64,000 nucleotides of DNA from Methylobacterium dankookense. Its GTDB lineage: Bacteria > Pseudomonadota > Alphaproteobacteria > Rhizobiales > Beijerinckiaceae. The notes under the pieces are model-generated. The model had not been told where the DNA came from. It searched no databases and was given only the letters and a program-made list of their open reading frames with translations. Both the position numbers and the translations under genes were made by a program. The DNA is taken from contig NZ_CABFVH010000022.1 in assembly GCF_902141855.1 (NCBI RefSeq), forward strand, positions 23,739-87,738, read 5' to 3'. Shown here one piece after another: positions 32,746 through 42,900 of this stretch; within the stretch, counting starts at the first letter, position 1, and the number at the start of each line of letters is the position of its first letter.

Positions 32746-34224
32746 ATGATGCGCGCGCGGGGCTTGCGCCTCGTCGGAGTGCTGACGCTTGCCGGGCTGA
32801 CCTCGGCCTGCCTCGTCGGACCGGACTACGCGCGCCCTTCGGCCGAGACCCCGCTGGCCTTCAAGGAGGCCGGCAGTTCCCCTGCGCCAGGTTGGCGGGT
32901 GGCCAAGCCGGACGACGCTGTCGCGCGCGGCACCTGGTGGTCGGTCTTCCGCGATCCCGTGCTCGACGGCCTGATCCGCGCTGTCGATGTCGACAACCAG
33001 ACCCTGCGCCAGGCGATCTTCCGATACGAGCAGGCCAGAGCCGTGGTCCAGCAAGCTCGCGCCCAGCTATTCCCGACCGTGATCGGCGCCCCCAGCATCC
33101 GGCAATCCGGGAGTGGCAACGAGGCACGCACCACCCTGACCCTGCAAGGCTCGGCCAGCTGGGAGCTCGACCTGTTCGGCCGCATCCGCCGCCAGATCGA
33201 GAGCGGGACGGCCTCCGCTCAGGCCAGCGCGGCCAGCCTGGCGCTGATCCGCCTCACGAGCCAAGCGGAGCTCGCCACAAACTATTTTCAGCTGCGTTAC
33301 CAGGAGTCGCTCCAGCGGCTCCTGAACGACACCGTCGCGGGCTACAAGCGCAGCCTCGCGATCACCCAGAACCAGTACGCGGCCGGTGTCGCCGCGCGCT
33401 CGGACGTGATCACCGCGCAGACCCAGCTCCAGACAACCGAAGCCTCGGCCATTGCAGTTGAGCTGCGCCGGGCCACATTCGCGCATGCCATCGCGATCCT
33501 GAGCGGCCGGCCGCCGTCGGAGATCACGATCCCCCGCGGACAGCTCGCCGCACGGCCGCCCGGGGTGCCTGTGAGCCTGCCCTCGACGCTGCTGGAGCGG
33601 CGCCCGGACATTGCTCAGGCCGAGCGCCTAGTTCAGGCGCAGAGCGAGCAGATCGGCGTCGCTGTGGCGGCCTTCTACCCGAGCGTGCGCCTGTCGGCCT
33701 CCGGCGGCCTCTCGGGCGATCCAGCCGCTGCGCTGTTTGCGGCCGAGAACCAGTTCTGGTCGGTGACCGCGGCCGCAACGGAGGTGCTGTTCGATGGCGG
33801 CGCCCGCTCGGCTGCCCTGCAGACAGCACGGGCAGCCTATGAGGTTGCCGTCGCGACGTATCGGCAGACGGTGCTGACGGCGTTCCGCGAGGTTGAGGAC
33901 GGCCTTTCGGGAGCGCGCATTCTGGCACGGCAGCAGGTGGCGCAACAGGCTGCAGTGGCATCCGCCACGCGTGCCGTGGAGATCGCACTCAACGAGTACC
34001 GGGCCGGCACGCAGAACTACACCACCGTCGTCACGGCCCAGGCGATCGAGCTCAGCAACCGGGTAGCCGCGCTGCAGATCCAGGCCGCCCGCTTAACCAC
34101 GGCCGTTGCGCTGATCCGGGCCCTGGGGGGCGGCTGGGATGTGCGCAGCCTGCCGACACGCGACGAACTCGTAGAGGCTCGCCTGCCGGTCGATAAGGGT
34201 CCGGCTTTGCACCCCGAGGAATGA
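32746..34224 (+). CDS. RND efflux outer-membrane lipoprotein (NodT/OprM family)
   Basis: A 492-residue TolC-type channel subunit. The N-terminus is a lipoprotein signal with the lipobox LTSAC at residues 18-22. Then come VGPDYARPSAETPLAFKE and WWSVFRDPVLDGLIRAVDVD, which are hallmark NodT motifs, and two homologous outer-membrane-factor repeats with LERRPDIAQAERLVQAQSEQ between them. The product should form the outer-membrane duct of a tripartite RND pump. Its nearest adaptor and pump are the divergent pair at 39905-44496, 6 kb away and possibly its partners. No pump gene is adjacent. Confidence 0.88.
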   Translation: MMRARGLRLVGVLTLAGLTSACLVGPDYARPSAETPLAFKEAGSSPAPGWRVAKPDDAVARGTWWSVFRDPVLDGLIRAVDVDNQTLRQAIFRYEQARAVVQQARAQLFPTVIGAPSIRQSGSGNEARTTLTLQGSASWELDLFGRIRRQIESGTASAQASAASLALIRLTSQAELATNYFQLRYQESLQRLLNDTVAGYKRSLAITQNQYAAGVAARSDVITAQTQLQTTEASAIAVELRRATFAHAIAILSGRPPSEITIPRGQLAARPPGVPVSLPSTLLERRPDIAQAERLVQAQSEQIGVAVAAFYPSVRLSASGGLSGDPAAALFAAENQFWSVTAAATEVLFDGGARSAALQTARAAYEVAVATYRQTVLTAFREVEDGLSGARILARQQVAQQAAVASATRAVEIALNEYRAGTQNYTTVVTAQAIELSNRVAALQIQAARLTTAVALIRALGGGWDVRSLPTRDELVEARLPVDKGPALHPEE

Positions 34225-34656
34225 CGGATGTTGTCTTCTGAAGCGCAGCCGGCGGTGTCGCCCTTCTTCCAGTATCGGTTCGTCCCGACACCTTCTGCGA
34301 ACTGGGCAACCCGAGGTGAGCCTTGCGGCGCAGGCTGACTTGCGTCGTGGAGAATTGCGATCAGGCACGTTGTCGGCCGCGGGCGTCCTTCTGTTTCTCG
34401 GATCAGCCTTCGTACTTGCCCAGAGCCTCCTCGATCTTGGGGCGTGAGGCGGGAGCCATCGACTCCTTACCCATCATCAGCCAACCACAAATCCTCCCGA
34501 AACGCCCTCGGTAACGCAGCGCTCATGGTGGCGCAGGCTAGCGAGGAGACGCGAAACGGGTCCAGGCGGCACGCTGCCGGACCGAGTTTGCAACCGCTGG
34601 CAGAATGCCCGCCCTCAACCGGAACAGACCGAAGGCGGGCTTGCGTCGGCTAACCC
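34225..34656. other. Intergenic, no clear gene
   Basis: About 430 bp. One short leftward frame near 34435-34505 encodes MGKESMAPASRPKIEEALGK and a few more residues, with AAGGAG only 3 nt from an internal ATG. It may be a decayed C-terminus. Nothing else is recognised. Confidence 0.35.
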
Positions 34657-34854
34657 CTACTTGTGGTGCTCGCCGCTCTTGCCGTGTGCCTTCGTCGAAT
34701 GCTCATGGGCGGTGGTCGAGTGACCGTGGGCCTCAGTCGAGTGCTTGTGACCGGCGGCGTGGTCGCCCTTGCCGTGATGCTCGGCGGCGGTTCGATGCGA
34801 CTTAGCCGCCTTCTCGTGATGCTCGGCGGCTTCCGTGTGGGCTTTCTGGGGCAT
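34657..34854 (-). CDS. His-rich small protein with HSTxAH repeats
   Basis: About 65 residues from ATG 34854, chosen because GGAG lies 6 nt upstream. No signal peptide. Almost the whole protein is repeats: EAAEHHEKAAKSHRTAAEHH, then HSTEAHGHSTTAHEHSTKAH. More than a quarter of residues are histidine by eye. It is probably a soluble metal-binding protein in the cytoplasm, or a stress protein of the Lys/His/Ala-rich type. It stands alone. Confidence 0.6.
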   Translation of the reverse strand: MPQKAHTEAAEHHEKAAKSHRTAAEHHGKGDHAAGHKHSTEAHGHSTTAHEHSTKAHGKSGEHHK

Positions 34855-35526
34855 GATCGTCTCCATTGACGCGGGGGCACCTACGTGCATCCTTCCAATG
34901 GCCTGGCTGCCGTAACGGTTGCCTCGCTCGCGGCATGGTGACCCTTTATGCGGCAGAGAGCTGCCTCAATTCGCGCCAAGTCCGGCGACAAGTGCGGCCA
35001 TGAACCCTCCCCTGGCAGCACCCTGCAGGGTGCCGCTACCATGGACGCCTCTCCAACCCATCACTCAGCCGCCGCCGTCGCGCCGTGCTGCAGCCGACCC
35101 TTGCCATGCCGGTCTGGGGTGCTGGGCATAGACCGAAGCTGCCGATTGCCAGTGAGAGTGGCCTCGATGTCGGCGCGCGGAGCATAGAGCCGTGTGACGG
35201 CAGACGTACCCTGACGTTGGCGGGCCTGGGCAAGCGCCTCGTGCCGCGCTTGCGGGCGTAGCGAGTTCAGCCGACGCGACGCCGGTGTTGGGGCCGGCGC
35301 ACTCGACCCGGTGTTGGTCGACGCCAGAGAAAATCATCTCGCTTCGCCTGCCGGTCGACAGCGGGTTGGCCCTGGCCTGGGCAAGTGAACCCTCTAAAAG
35401 TCATGTGGTGCGTCCCTGAGAGGCAGATCCCGACTGCGGGACGAGAGATCAGGGCGCGCCCGAGGCGATGAGCTTCGGGATACCGGTGCGAGACGGCAGA
35501 CGGCCGACTGGTGTAGCGTCATCGAA
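34855..35526. other. Long intergenic region, no gene seen
   Basis: About 670 bp between the His-rich gene and the OprB-like porin. Frames on both strands lack families and start sites. It presumably carries the porin promoter. Confidence 0.4.
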
Positions 35527-37095
35527 GTGGGGGCTACGCATGAGAATGTGCCCTCTGCCGGTGGCGTGTTTTCCGAGAATGATCGTCCCCACGTGCCGCC
35601 CTTGCAGCGCTCCCTTGCCCTATGGCTGGCTCTTGCTCTCGCCCTCGCCCAGGCGGCAGGGGCGCAAACGCCTCTAGAGGAAACTGCGCGGATCGCGGCC
35701 GAACCGAACTTCCTCGGCCGGCCGGGAGGAGCCGGCAACGATCCCCAGACCTCAGTCGCCCAGCCCGACTTCTCGGCCAGGCCGTCCGCGAACCTGAACA
35801 CCTCGATCCAGGATCTATTGGAGCCGTATGGCGATCCGTTCGCGGCCCGTAGCTTCCTGAGGACGAGAGGCATCGCGTACAGCTTCACCTATGTCGGCGA
35901 GAGCTTCGGAAACGTCACCGGCGGCGCACGGCGCGGCGGCATCGCAGAGGGCCGTCTCGACTTCCAGTTCGACGCCGACCTGGACACCCTGATAGGTTGG
36001 CGGGACGCGGCTTTCCACACCAACCTCTACCAGATCCACGGCACCGGCCTGTCGCGCCACTACGTCGACAACTTCATGTCGGTCAGCGCGATCGAGGCGC
36101 TGCCGTCCTCCCGGCTCTACGAACTCTGGGTCGAGCAGAGGTTTTTCGACGGCCAACTCGGGATCAGGGTCGGCCAACTCGCGACCGACACCGAATTCGC
36201 CGTCAGCCAAACAGGAACCCTGTTCCTCAATTCGACCTTCGGCTGGCCCAACATCATGGCCTCCGTCATTCCGAGTGGCGGACCGATCTATCCGCTCGCC
36301 GTTCCGGCCGTGCGTGCGAAGTACGTGCCGAACCGGAGTTTCTCGCTGCAAGCCGGCATCTACGACGGTGACCCGGCGGGACCGCCGCGCCGCGGCAACG
36401 ACCCCGACCCACAGCGGCGCAACCGCACCGGCACGAACTTCCGCACGAACGATCCTGCTCTGGTGATTGCGGAGGCCGCGTATGCCTACGGTCTCGAGGC
36501 CGATGACAACATCGAGCCCGGCACGGTGACGCTGGGCGGCTGGTATCATTTCGGCCGCTTCGGCAGTCTTCGCTTCGATCGGAGCGGAGGCTCGCTTGCC
36601 AACCCGTCCAGCAGCGGCCTTGCGCGCCGCTTCCGGGGCAACAGCGGCATCTACGGAATCATCGATCAGACGATCTACCGGGAGCCCGACGACCCGAACG
36701 ATGGCGCCAGCGTATTCGTCCGCCTGTCCGGTTCGCCCTCCGATCGCAATCTGCTTGACCTCTACCTCGATGCCGGCATCGGCTATAAGGGCCTGCTGCC
36801 CGGCCGCTCGGACGATACGGTCGGCGTCGCTTTCGCCATCGAGCGTATCTCGAAGAACGCCCGAGGGTTTGATCGCGACACCCTTCTCTTCGGCGGCACG
36901 CCTGCACCGCGGCGCAGCAGCGAGGCCGTGCTGGAGGTCAGCTACCAAGCCGTCCTCGGCCCTGGCGTTACCGTGCAGCCGGACTTTCAGTACGTGTTCC
37001 GGCCCAGCGGCGGCGGCGCCAATCCGCGCGAGATGGATGGTCGGCGGATCCGGAACGCGGCCGTGTTCGGCCTGCGCGCGACGATCCGGTACTGA
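35527..37095 (+). CDS. Carbohydrate porin, OprB family
   Basis: Up to 522 residues; the GTG start is uncertain and the signal peptide (LQRSLALWLALALALAQAAG, cleavage near AQT) suggests a start some 20 codons further in. The mature protein has the OprB pattern: RSFLRTRGIAYSFTYVGESF, RLDFQFDADLDTLIGWRDAA, FHTNLYQIHGTGLSRHYVDN, then WVEQRFFDGQLGIRVGQLAT and LNSTFGWPNIMASVIPSGGP. The C-terminus ends in the aromatic strand FGLRATIRY. It should form an outer-membrane channel for sugars or other small solutes. A second OprB-like barrel, fused to another domain, is at 48695-50845. Confidence 0.82.
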   Translation: MGATHENVPSAGGVFSENDRPHVPPLQRSLALWLALALALAQAAGAQTPLEETARIAAEPNFLGRPGGAGNDPQTSVAQPDFSARPSANLNTSIQDLLEPYGDPFAARSFLRTRGIAYSFTYVGESFGNVTGGARRGGIAEGRLDFQFDADLDTLIGWRDAAFHTNLYQIHGTGLSRHYVDNFMSVSAIEALPSSRLYELWVEQRFFDGQLGIRVGQLATDTEFAVSQTGTLFLNSTFGWPNIMASVIPSGGPIYPLAVPAVRAKYVPNRSFSLQAGIYDGDPAGPPRRGNDPDPQRRNRTGTNFRTNDPALVIAEAAYAYGLEADDNIEPGTVTLGGWYHFGRFGSLRFDRSGGSLANPSSSGLARRFRGNSGIYGIIDQTIYREPDDPNDGASVFVRLSGSPSDRNLLDLYLDAGIGYKGLLPGRSDDTVGVAFAIERISKNARGFDRDTLLFGGTPAPRRSSEAVLEVSYQAVLGPGVTVQPDFQYVFRPSGGGANPREMDGRRIRNAAVFGLRATIRY

Positions 37096-37163
37096 CCGGT
37101 GCTTGCGATGCCGATCTATCGTGCGCGGATGGCATCGTCGGCGAGATCAGTCAGCCTATCGTG

Positions 37164-37667
37164 TCAATCAGGAGTTGCCCGAGCCTTTGCTCGCGCCAAC
37201 AGCAGTTCGAATTCGGCGTGACGGTCATCATGGGTGCGGATATACTCTCGCACGAGGGATTTCACGATCGTGTCGCACCAGGCATTGATGGCAGACAGTT
37301 CGGTGTCCGGGCTGTCGGATCGCAAGCTCTCGATGGCTTTCAGCGCCCCTGCCTTGGCGACATCGGCTGCTTGTCTCAGGACGAGGAGGTTCTCGGCGGC
37401 GGGGACGCCGTGGCTGACTTCGTCCTTCACTTCCTGCGCGTAGAAGCGAAAGTCTCCCCGCTTGCCGGCCGTTTCGGCCAGAAAGGAGGGATCGCGAGCG
37501 GTGCAGACATTTCCAATCATCAGCATGAGGTCGGCCGGCGTGAGCAATCGCGTCAGCATGCTAAGATCCGAGGATGCTGCCAAGCTGCTCGCGGGTAAAG
37601 CAGTCAGCCCTGCGAGAGTCACGGCGGCAACAATGCACTTCGAGAACTTGCAGCACATAAGCACCAT
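37164..37667 (-). CDS. Exported protein of unknown function
   Basis: About 167 residues; the start is either ATG 37667 or ATG 37658. The signal peptide is KCIVAAVTLAGLTALPASSL with cleavage near AASS. The mature protein is helical, with cysteines in MIGNVCTARDPSFLAETAGK and INAWCDTIVKSLVREYIRTH. No family is recognised. It lies at the 3' side of the OprB-like gene and converges with it. Confidence 0.55.
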   Translation of the reverse strand: MVLMCCKFSKCIVAAVTLAGLTALPASSLAASSDLSMLTRLLTPADLMLMIGNVCTARDPSFLAETAGKRGDFRFYAQEVKDEVSHGVPAAENLLVLRQAADVAKAGALKAIESLRSDSPDTELSAINAWCDTIVKSLVREYIRTHDDRHAEFELLLARAKARATPD

Positions 37668-37718
37668 CCGGAATATTCTTGCCGCGAGAAACAAAATCGG
37701 GATTAGGGAGTCCGGCAC

Positions 37719-38109
37719 TGTGCTACTGGTCCTTTGCCCAACGCTATATGCCTAGCCGCCATGATCTTATCCTGCCCGACATCGTTGTTCGTGACGAGTT
37801 GCCTTGCTGCTACTCAGCCCTTTCTCGACACTCGCCCGGACTGAATTTTGAGCGCCTCTCAATCTACTGGTATGTGAACGGCCCCTGCGCCGTGGCTCTC
37901 GCCGGATTTGGTAACACGGGCGAAGTCAGGTGAATGCAGCAGGAGCGAGCGGCGGAAGTGGCTCCGGAGTATCGCGGCAATTGAATCACCTCCGATCCAG
38001 CCAGTCCTGCGACGGCCCACCAAGGTCCGAGCCTGTCCTGCACAGAAAAGCCCCACTGGGTCGGCGGGGCTGAAGGGGAATACCAGGTACGCGTCCTTCG
38101 AGTAATGAG
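37719..38109. other. Intergenic, no gene seen
   Basis: Nearly 400 bp of mixed composition, slightly lower in GC than its surroundings. No gene, repeat or terminator is recognised. Confidence 0.4.
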
Positions 38110-38265
38110 TCAGTGGGAGCGATGTCCGCCGAAGTGGCCGCCGTGACCCCAGCCACCGTAGCCGTGGCCCCAACCGGGTGCATAATCCGCATCGTCCCCA
38201 TAGCCTTCGACGAACTGACGATAGCCCAACCGTGACCAAAGTGCCCGTGATGCCCGTCACCTGAC
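38110..38265 (-). pseudogene. Frameshifted Gly/His-rich protein remnant
   Basis: The minus strand reads GHFGHGW in one register and then, after a one-base shift, GYGDDADYAPGWGHGYGGWG and HGGHFGGHRSH before a stop at 38110. No start or signal peptide precedes it. It is probably the end of a third member of the Gly/His-rich family seen at 31849 and 38477. Confidence 0.4.
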
Positions 38266-38476
38266 CGGCAGGCTTCGGACCGGGTCGGTGAGAGGATCGG
38301 CTAGGACCAGAGGAGTTGGAGATATCGCCAAAACGCTCCGCTCCTACCTCTGTGAACCTTGCTGCACCTCCGCCGTTGATTCACGACTGCCCAGGCCTGC
38401 TCAAGATGGGTGCGGCGAGCTCCCATCCGGCAGATGACCTATGTCCCTGGATGATGCTCGATGAGGAAAATGTGCC

Positions 38477-38968
38477 ATGCACGTCAGGTTCAGAGCGGCC
38501 CGTATCACTGGTTACGCCGCGCTTGCGTTGCTGACCGGTAGCATTGTGGGATCTATCCCAGCCGCTGCGCAGCACCACGGCGGGTTTGGCGGTCATAGCG
38601 GGGTTGGCGGGCATAGCGGGTTCGGCGGTCACGGCGGGTTCGGCGGTCACGGCGGGTTCGGCGGCCACGGTGGGTTCGGCGGTCATGGACTGCGCCATGG
38701 CTTCTACGGGGGGCACGGTGGCTATGGAGGCCATTATGGCTACCGTCGCCACGGCCACTTCGGTTACGGTGCGGCGGGTCTGCTCGGTGGTTTCGCGCTC
38801 GGAGCTTTGGCCGCGAGCCCGGCCTACTACGGCTACGGATACGGCTACCCTGCGGCTTACGGGTATGGTTACCCAGCCTATTACGGTGGTGACTGCCACC
38901 TCGTGCGGCGGCGCTTCATCGGAGCTTATGGCGGAACCTACATCCGCCGGGTTCGCGTCTGCGATTAG
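38477..38968 (+). CDS. Exported Gly/His/Tyr-rich repeat protein
   Basis: A 163-residue protein. The signal peptide is AALALLTGSIVGSIPAAAQ. Six near-identical six-residue units of the type GFGGHG follow (about residues 36-71), then Gly/Tyr/His sequence, a hydrophobic glycine-rich stretch (GAAGLLGGFALGALAASPAY) and a Tyr-rich segment. The ordered C-terminus CHLVRRRFIGAYGGTYIRRV ends with RVCD, giving a likely disulphide between two cysteines. Proteins of this shape are common in methylobacteria. Metal binding by the histidines is plausible but not shown. Confidence 0.7.
   Translation: MHVRFRAARITGYAALALLTGSIVGSIPAAAQHHGGFGGHSGVGGHSGFGGHGGFGGHGGFGGHGGFGGHGLRHGFYGGHGGYGGHYGYRRHGHFGYGAAGLLGGFALGALAASPAYYGYGYGYPAAYGYGYPAYYGGDCHLVRRRFIGAYGGTYIRRVRVCD
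38582..38689 (+). repeat. 18-bp tandem repeat, six units
   Basis: Units of the type GGGTTCGGCGGTCACGGC, starting at 38582, 38600, 38618, 38636, 38654 and 38672. Units 3 and 4 are identical. They encode the GFGGHG repeats and could expand or contract by slippage. Confidence 0.8.
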
Positions 38969-39195
38969 ATCGCAGCAGAGCTTCTGCGCACGATCAAGCG
39001 GACTTCTTCAATCTGTAGTTCTGGACAGATGCGTGTTGGCCGCAATCAGCGGCCAACTAAAAGTTAGAAATCTTGTTGCCGCTGACGATGGCGAGAAGCA
39101 ATCAAGAAAGCATAAAGATGTGGCAGACTTCGATTGTGCTTGGATCGCAAAGTCCTGATTGGCGCGCCAAGTTAGGGAACGTCGTCGCGGATGTC

Positions 39196-39477
39196 ATGCC
39201 GAGGAGCCTGGGCCTCCTCGCGCTGATCTTAATCCCGCTGCTGCCGTCGCAGGCGCAAGCCATCTCGGACCGACGGGATCAGCCGAGACAGGCAGACATC
39301 CCGGAAGGTACGCGGCCGCCGACGGACATCGCGCCGCCTCGCGCCTTGAAGCCCACCACGAAGGTGATGCCCGGAAATACCGGCCTGACCGGAACAAGGC
39401 GCTCGCGTACCAACCCGCTGGATCACCTGAGCAAGCCATACCGGAGGTCGGGCGAGGAGAAGGGCCACCGGCGCTGA
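39196..39477 (+). CDS. Small exported protein
   Basis: About 93 residues from ATG 39196, picked because a textbook signal peptide starts there (RSLGLLALILIPLLPSQAQA). The mature part is polar and Pro/Arg/Thr-rich (DIPEGTRPPTDIAPPRALKP). Longer forms from 39118 or a TTG at 39073 are open in frame. No family recognised. Confidence 0.5.
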   Translation: MPRSLGLLALILIPLLPSQAQAISDRRDQPRQADIPEGTRPPTDIAPPRALKPTTKVMPGNTGLTGTRRSRTNPLDHLSKPYRRSGEEKGHRR

Positions 39478-39628
39478 GACGGCGAGCTCGCCGTTTTCAC
39501 CACCCTCGCTCCCGCTTGCGAAGGCAAATAGGACGCTGTTTGCCGTGAGGAGCGTTCGATACGAACCCACCACCGGCTCCCGTGCTGGCCGATCCAGCCG
39601 CGCGGCTCAACCCCACTCCAGCCTCCAC

Positions 39629-39838
39629 TCAATCCTCCCCGACCGCGTCGACCGAGTAGCCCGCACCATCTATGGCAAAGACCACGATCTGCGGATCGGC
39701 GGATGCGTCCACCCGGACCTCGCCCGTTCGGGAATCCGCTCTCACGACCGTGTCCTCTCCGAGCTGATCCATGATCGCTCGGGCGATCCTGCGCTCGCAC
39801 TCGTCGCCGGTCATGCCGGTGACCTTGTAGACGCGCAT
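39629..39838 (-). CDS. HMA-like (CopZ-type) small protein with one cysteine
   Basis: A 69-residue protein with the size and layout of a heavy-metal-associated domain: MRVYKVTGMTGDECERRIAR, then VVRADSRTGEVRVDASADPQ and VVFAIDGAGYSVDAV. In functional HMA domains the loop reads GMTCxxC. Here it reads GMTGDEC, so the first metal-binding cysteine is missing while the second is kept. It is therefore either a degenerate chaperone or one with a changed ligand set. It lies next to the RND pump gene, on the same strand, 66 bp away across non-coding sequence. Confidence 0.6.
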   Translation of the reverse strand: MRVYKVTGMTGDECERRIARAIMDQLGEDTVVRADSRTGEVRVDASADPQIVVFAIDGAGYSVDAVGED

Positions 39839-39904
39839 GGTTGCCCTTTCTGGCTTGATCGTTGCCGTGCGCCATGCTCGTCTGCCGCGACGGTGAACCG
39901 CTCT

Positions 39905-42900
39905 CTATTCCGCCGGCAATGCCGCGGCGTCTTCAGCGTCGGGGCTGCGCTCGTCGCGGTCCTTGCCCCGCCATCGCACACGCTCCGCTGCGACGTAGAA
40001 GACGGGGGTCACGAACAAGGTTAGGATCGTGGCCACAAACAGGCCACCGATGACCACGGTCCCGATCGAGATGCGCGCGTTCGCGCCCGCTCCGCTGGCG
40101 GCGGCCAACGGCACCGAGCCGAGGATGAAGGCGAAGGCCGTCATCAGGATCGGCCGGATGCGCAGATGAGCGGCGTCCTGCGCAGCCTTCAGGGCATCCA
40201 CGCCGGTCGCGCGGGCCTCCTCGGCGAAGGAGACGAGCAGGATCGAGTTCTTGGCCGCGAGTCCGACCAGCAGGAGCAGGCCGATCTGCCCGAAGATGTC
40301 GAGCGGCAGGTCGCGCAACGCCAGCGAACCAACCGCCCCGAAGATCGCCAACGGCGTGGCCAGGATCACCACGAAGGGCAGCCTCAGGCTCTCGTACTGC
40401 CCGGCGAGCAGCACGAAGACCATCAGCACGCCGAGCCCGAAGATCACGGGCGCATAGCCCCCCGCGAGTTTCTGCTGGTAGGCGACCTCCGTCCACTCGA
40501 TGGCGTAGTCGTTCCCGAGCGTCTTCCCTGCCAATCGCTCCACCGCCGCGATCGCCGATCCCGAGCTCGATGACTCGGCGGTCTCGACGGCGATCTCCAC
40601 GGCCGGGTAGGTATTGTAGGACAACACCGCCGTCGGACCGCTGACGAAGCGCGGTGTCACCAGAGAGCCGATCCGCACCGGCTCACCCTGGCTGTTCAGC
40701 ACGGTCAGACGCTCGAGATCCGCGATTTTGCGTCGGCCCGAAGCCTCGCTCTGGACATAGACCTGGTAGACGAAGCCGAACCGGTTGAAGAGGTTGACGA
40801 AGGACGAGCCCACATAGGTGCCGAGGGCGTCGAACAGGCGCTGAAGGGGCACGCCGAGCTGCTCGGCTTTGGCCCGGTCGATGTCGAGCCGCACCTGTGG
40901 TACGCCGTAGCTAGTGATGGGAACGGCGCTGCCGATTTCGGGCAACTTCTGGAGCTCGGCGACGAAGCGATCGGCCGCTTGGGCCAGCTTGAGGCCACCC
41001 GCGCCGCTCCGGTCCTGGAGTTCGACCGTCAGGCCGCCGCGGGAGCCGAGCCCGGGCAGGGGTGACGGATCGACGATGCGGATCTCGCCGTCCGGATGGT
41101 TCTTGAACTTGGCCTTGACCGCAGCGATGACCTGATCGGCGCTCTCCTTACGCTCGCTCCAGGGCTTCAGGGCCGGGATCTGGAAGCCGTAGAACGGCGC
41201 GATCGACTCGGACAGGATGCCGCGTCCGACGACGCCGAGGGTGTTTGCCACCGCGGGCTGCTCACGCACGAACGTGCCGACCTCCTTGACCAGCGCCGTC
41301 GTGCGCCCCACCGAGGCGCCCTTCGGCATGGCGATGTCGACGAAGAAGTAGCCCTGGTCCTCCTGCGGCACGAAGGCCGACGGGCGCTGCGATACCAGCC
41401 AGTAGGTGCCGGCGGCAAAGCCGAGAAACACGAGGCCGGTGATCACGAGGTGACGCGAGAGCGCCCCGATCGCGGCCACGACGCTGTCCGCGCCGCGCTG
41501 GAGCGCGGCATCGAACCAGCGCAGGGGCATGCGCCACCACCGCTTCGCCTCCCCGCCGTGGCCGGGCCTGAGCAGCAGGCCGCAAAGGGCTGGCGTCAGG
41601 GTCAGGGACACCACGGCCGAGATCAGCACCGACACCGCGATGGTGAGCGCGAACTGGTTGTAGAGCTGGCCCGTCAAGCCGGGGATGAAGGCGACCGGCA
41701 CGAACAGGGCCGCGAGCACCAGCGTGGTGGCGATCACGGGGCCAGCTACCTCGGTCACGGCCTCGCGCGCGGCTTCCCGTGGCGTTCGTCCCTCGCCCAT
41801 CAGGCGCTCGGTGTTCTCGACGACGATGATGGCATCGTCGACCACCAGCCCCACCGCGAGCACGAGGCCGAGCAGGCTCAAGGTGTTGAGCGAGAAGCCG
41901 AGCACCGCCATGGGGCCGAAGGTTCCGACGAGCGCCACCGGCACCGCGATCGCCGGGATCAGCGTGGCGCGCCAATTCTGCAGGAACAGGTAGGTGACGA
42001 GCACCACGAGCGCGATGGCTTCGAGCAGGGTCTTGTAGACCTCTCGGATCGCCTCCTTCACGAACTCCGTGCGGTCGAGAGCGATCTCGTACTTCAGGCC
42101 GGGCGGAAAGCGTTTGGCGAGCTCCTTCATGGTGGCACGCACGCCCTGCATCACCTCGACGGCGTTGGCTTGCGGGTTCTGGTACAGGCGCAGCGCCGCC
42201 GAGGGCTTGTTGTCGAAACTTGAGCGCACCCCGTACTGCTCCGAGCCGAGCTCCACCCGGGCGACGTCGCGGATGCGCACGACGGACCCGCCGGGGTTGG
42301 CGCGCAGCACGATATTCTCGAACTCGCTCGTCTCGACCAGCCGCCCCTTGGTCACGATCTGCAGTTCCAAGGGCGGCGCATCCTCCATCGGCGGCTTGCC
42401 GAGGGAGCCGGTGGTGATCTGCGCATTCTGCTGGCGCACGGCCTCGACGACGGCCTGGGGACCGATGCCGAGCGCCTCCATCTTGGCCGGATCGAGCCAG
42501 ACGCGCATGGCGTAGCGCTTGTTCGAGAGGTTGACGATGCGCCCCATCCCCTCGACACGGCGCAGCGGCTTGATCACCTGCGTCTCGGCCCAGTTCGACA
42601 GGAACAGCTCGTCGTACTGATCGTCCTCGCTGTAGAGGACGACGTTGCCGAGCTGCTGGCGCGAGCTCTTGGTGATCTGCAGGCCCTGATCGCGCACCGC
42701 TTGCGGCAGCCGCGCCTCGGCGCGGTTGGCGCGGGTGAGCACGTCGGCGGCGGCCGCGTTCAGGTCCGAGCCGACCGCGAAGGTGGCGTAGAGAACGACG
42801 CTGCCGTCGGTGTTGCTGAAGGAATAGATGTAGATCAGGTTCTGGGCGCCGTTGATCTCCTGCTCCAGCGGGATCGCGATCGCCTCGTAGGCCTGCTGGG

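Noticed and set aside
38582..38689. CRISPR-like array
   Set aside because: The 18-bp units are adjacent with no spacers and lie inside a coding sequence.
41096..42223. A 375-codon plus-strand frame within the RND pump gene
   Set aside because: Antisense shadow rich in Arg, Gly, His and Asp; the pump motifs are on the minus strand.
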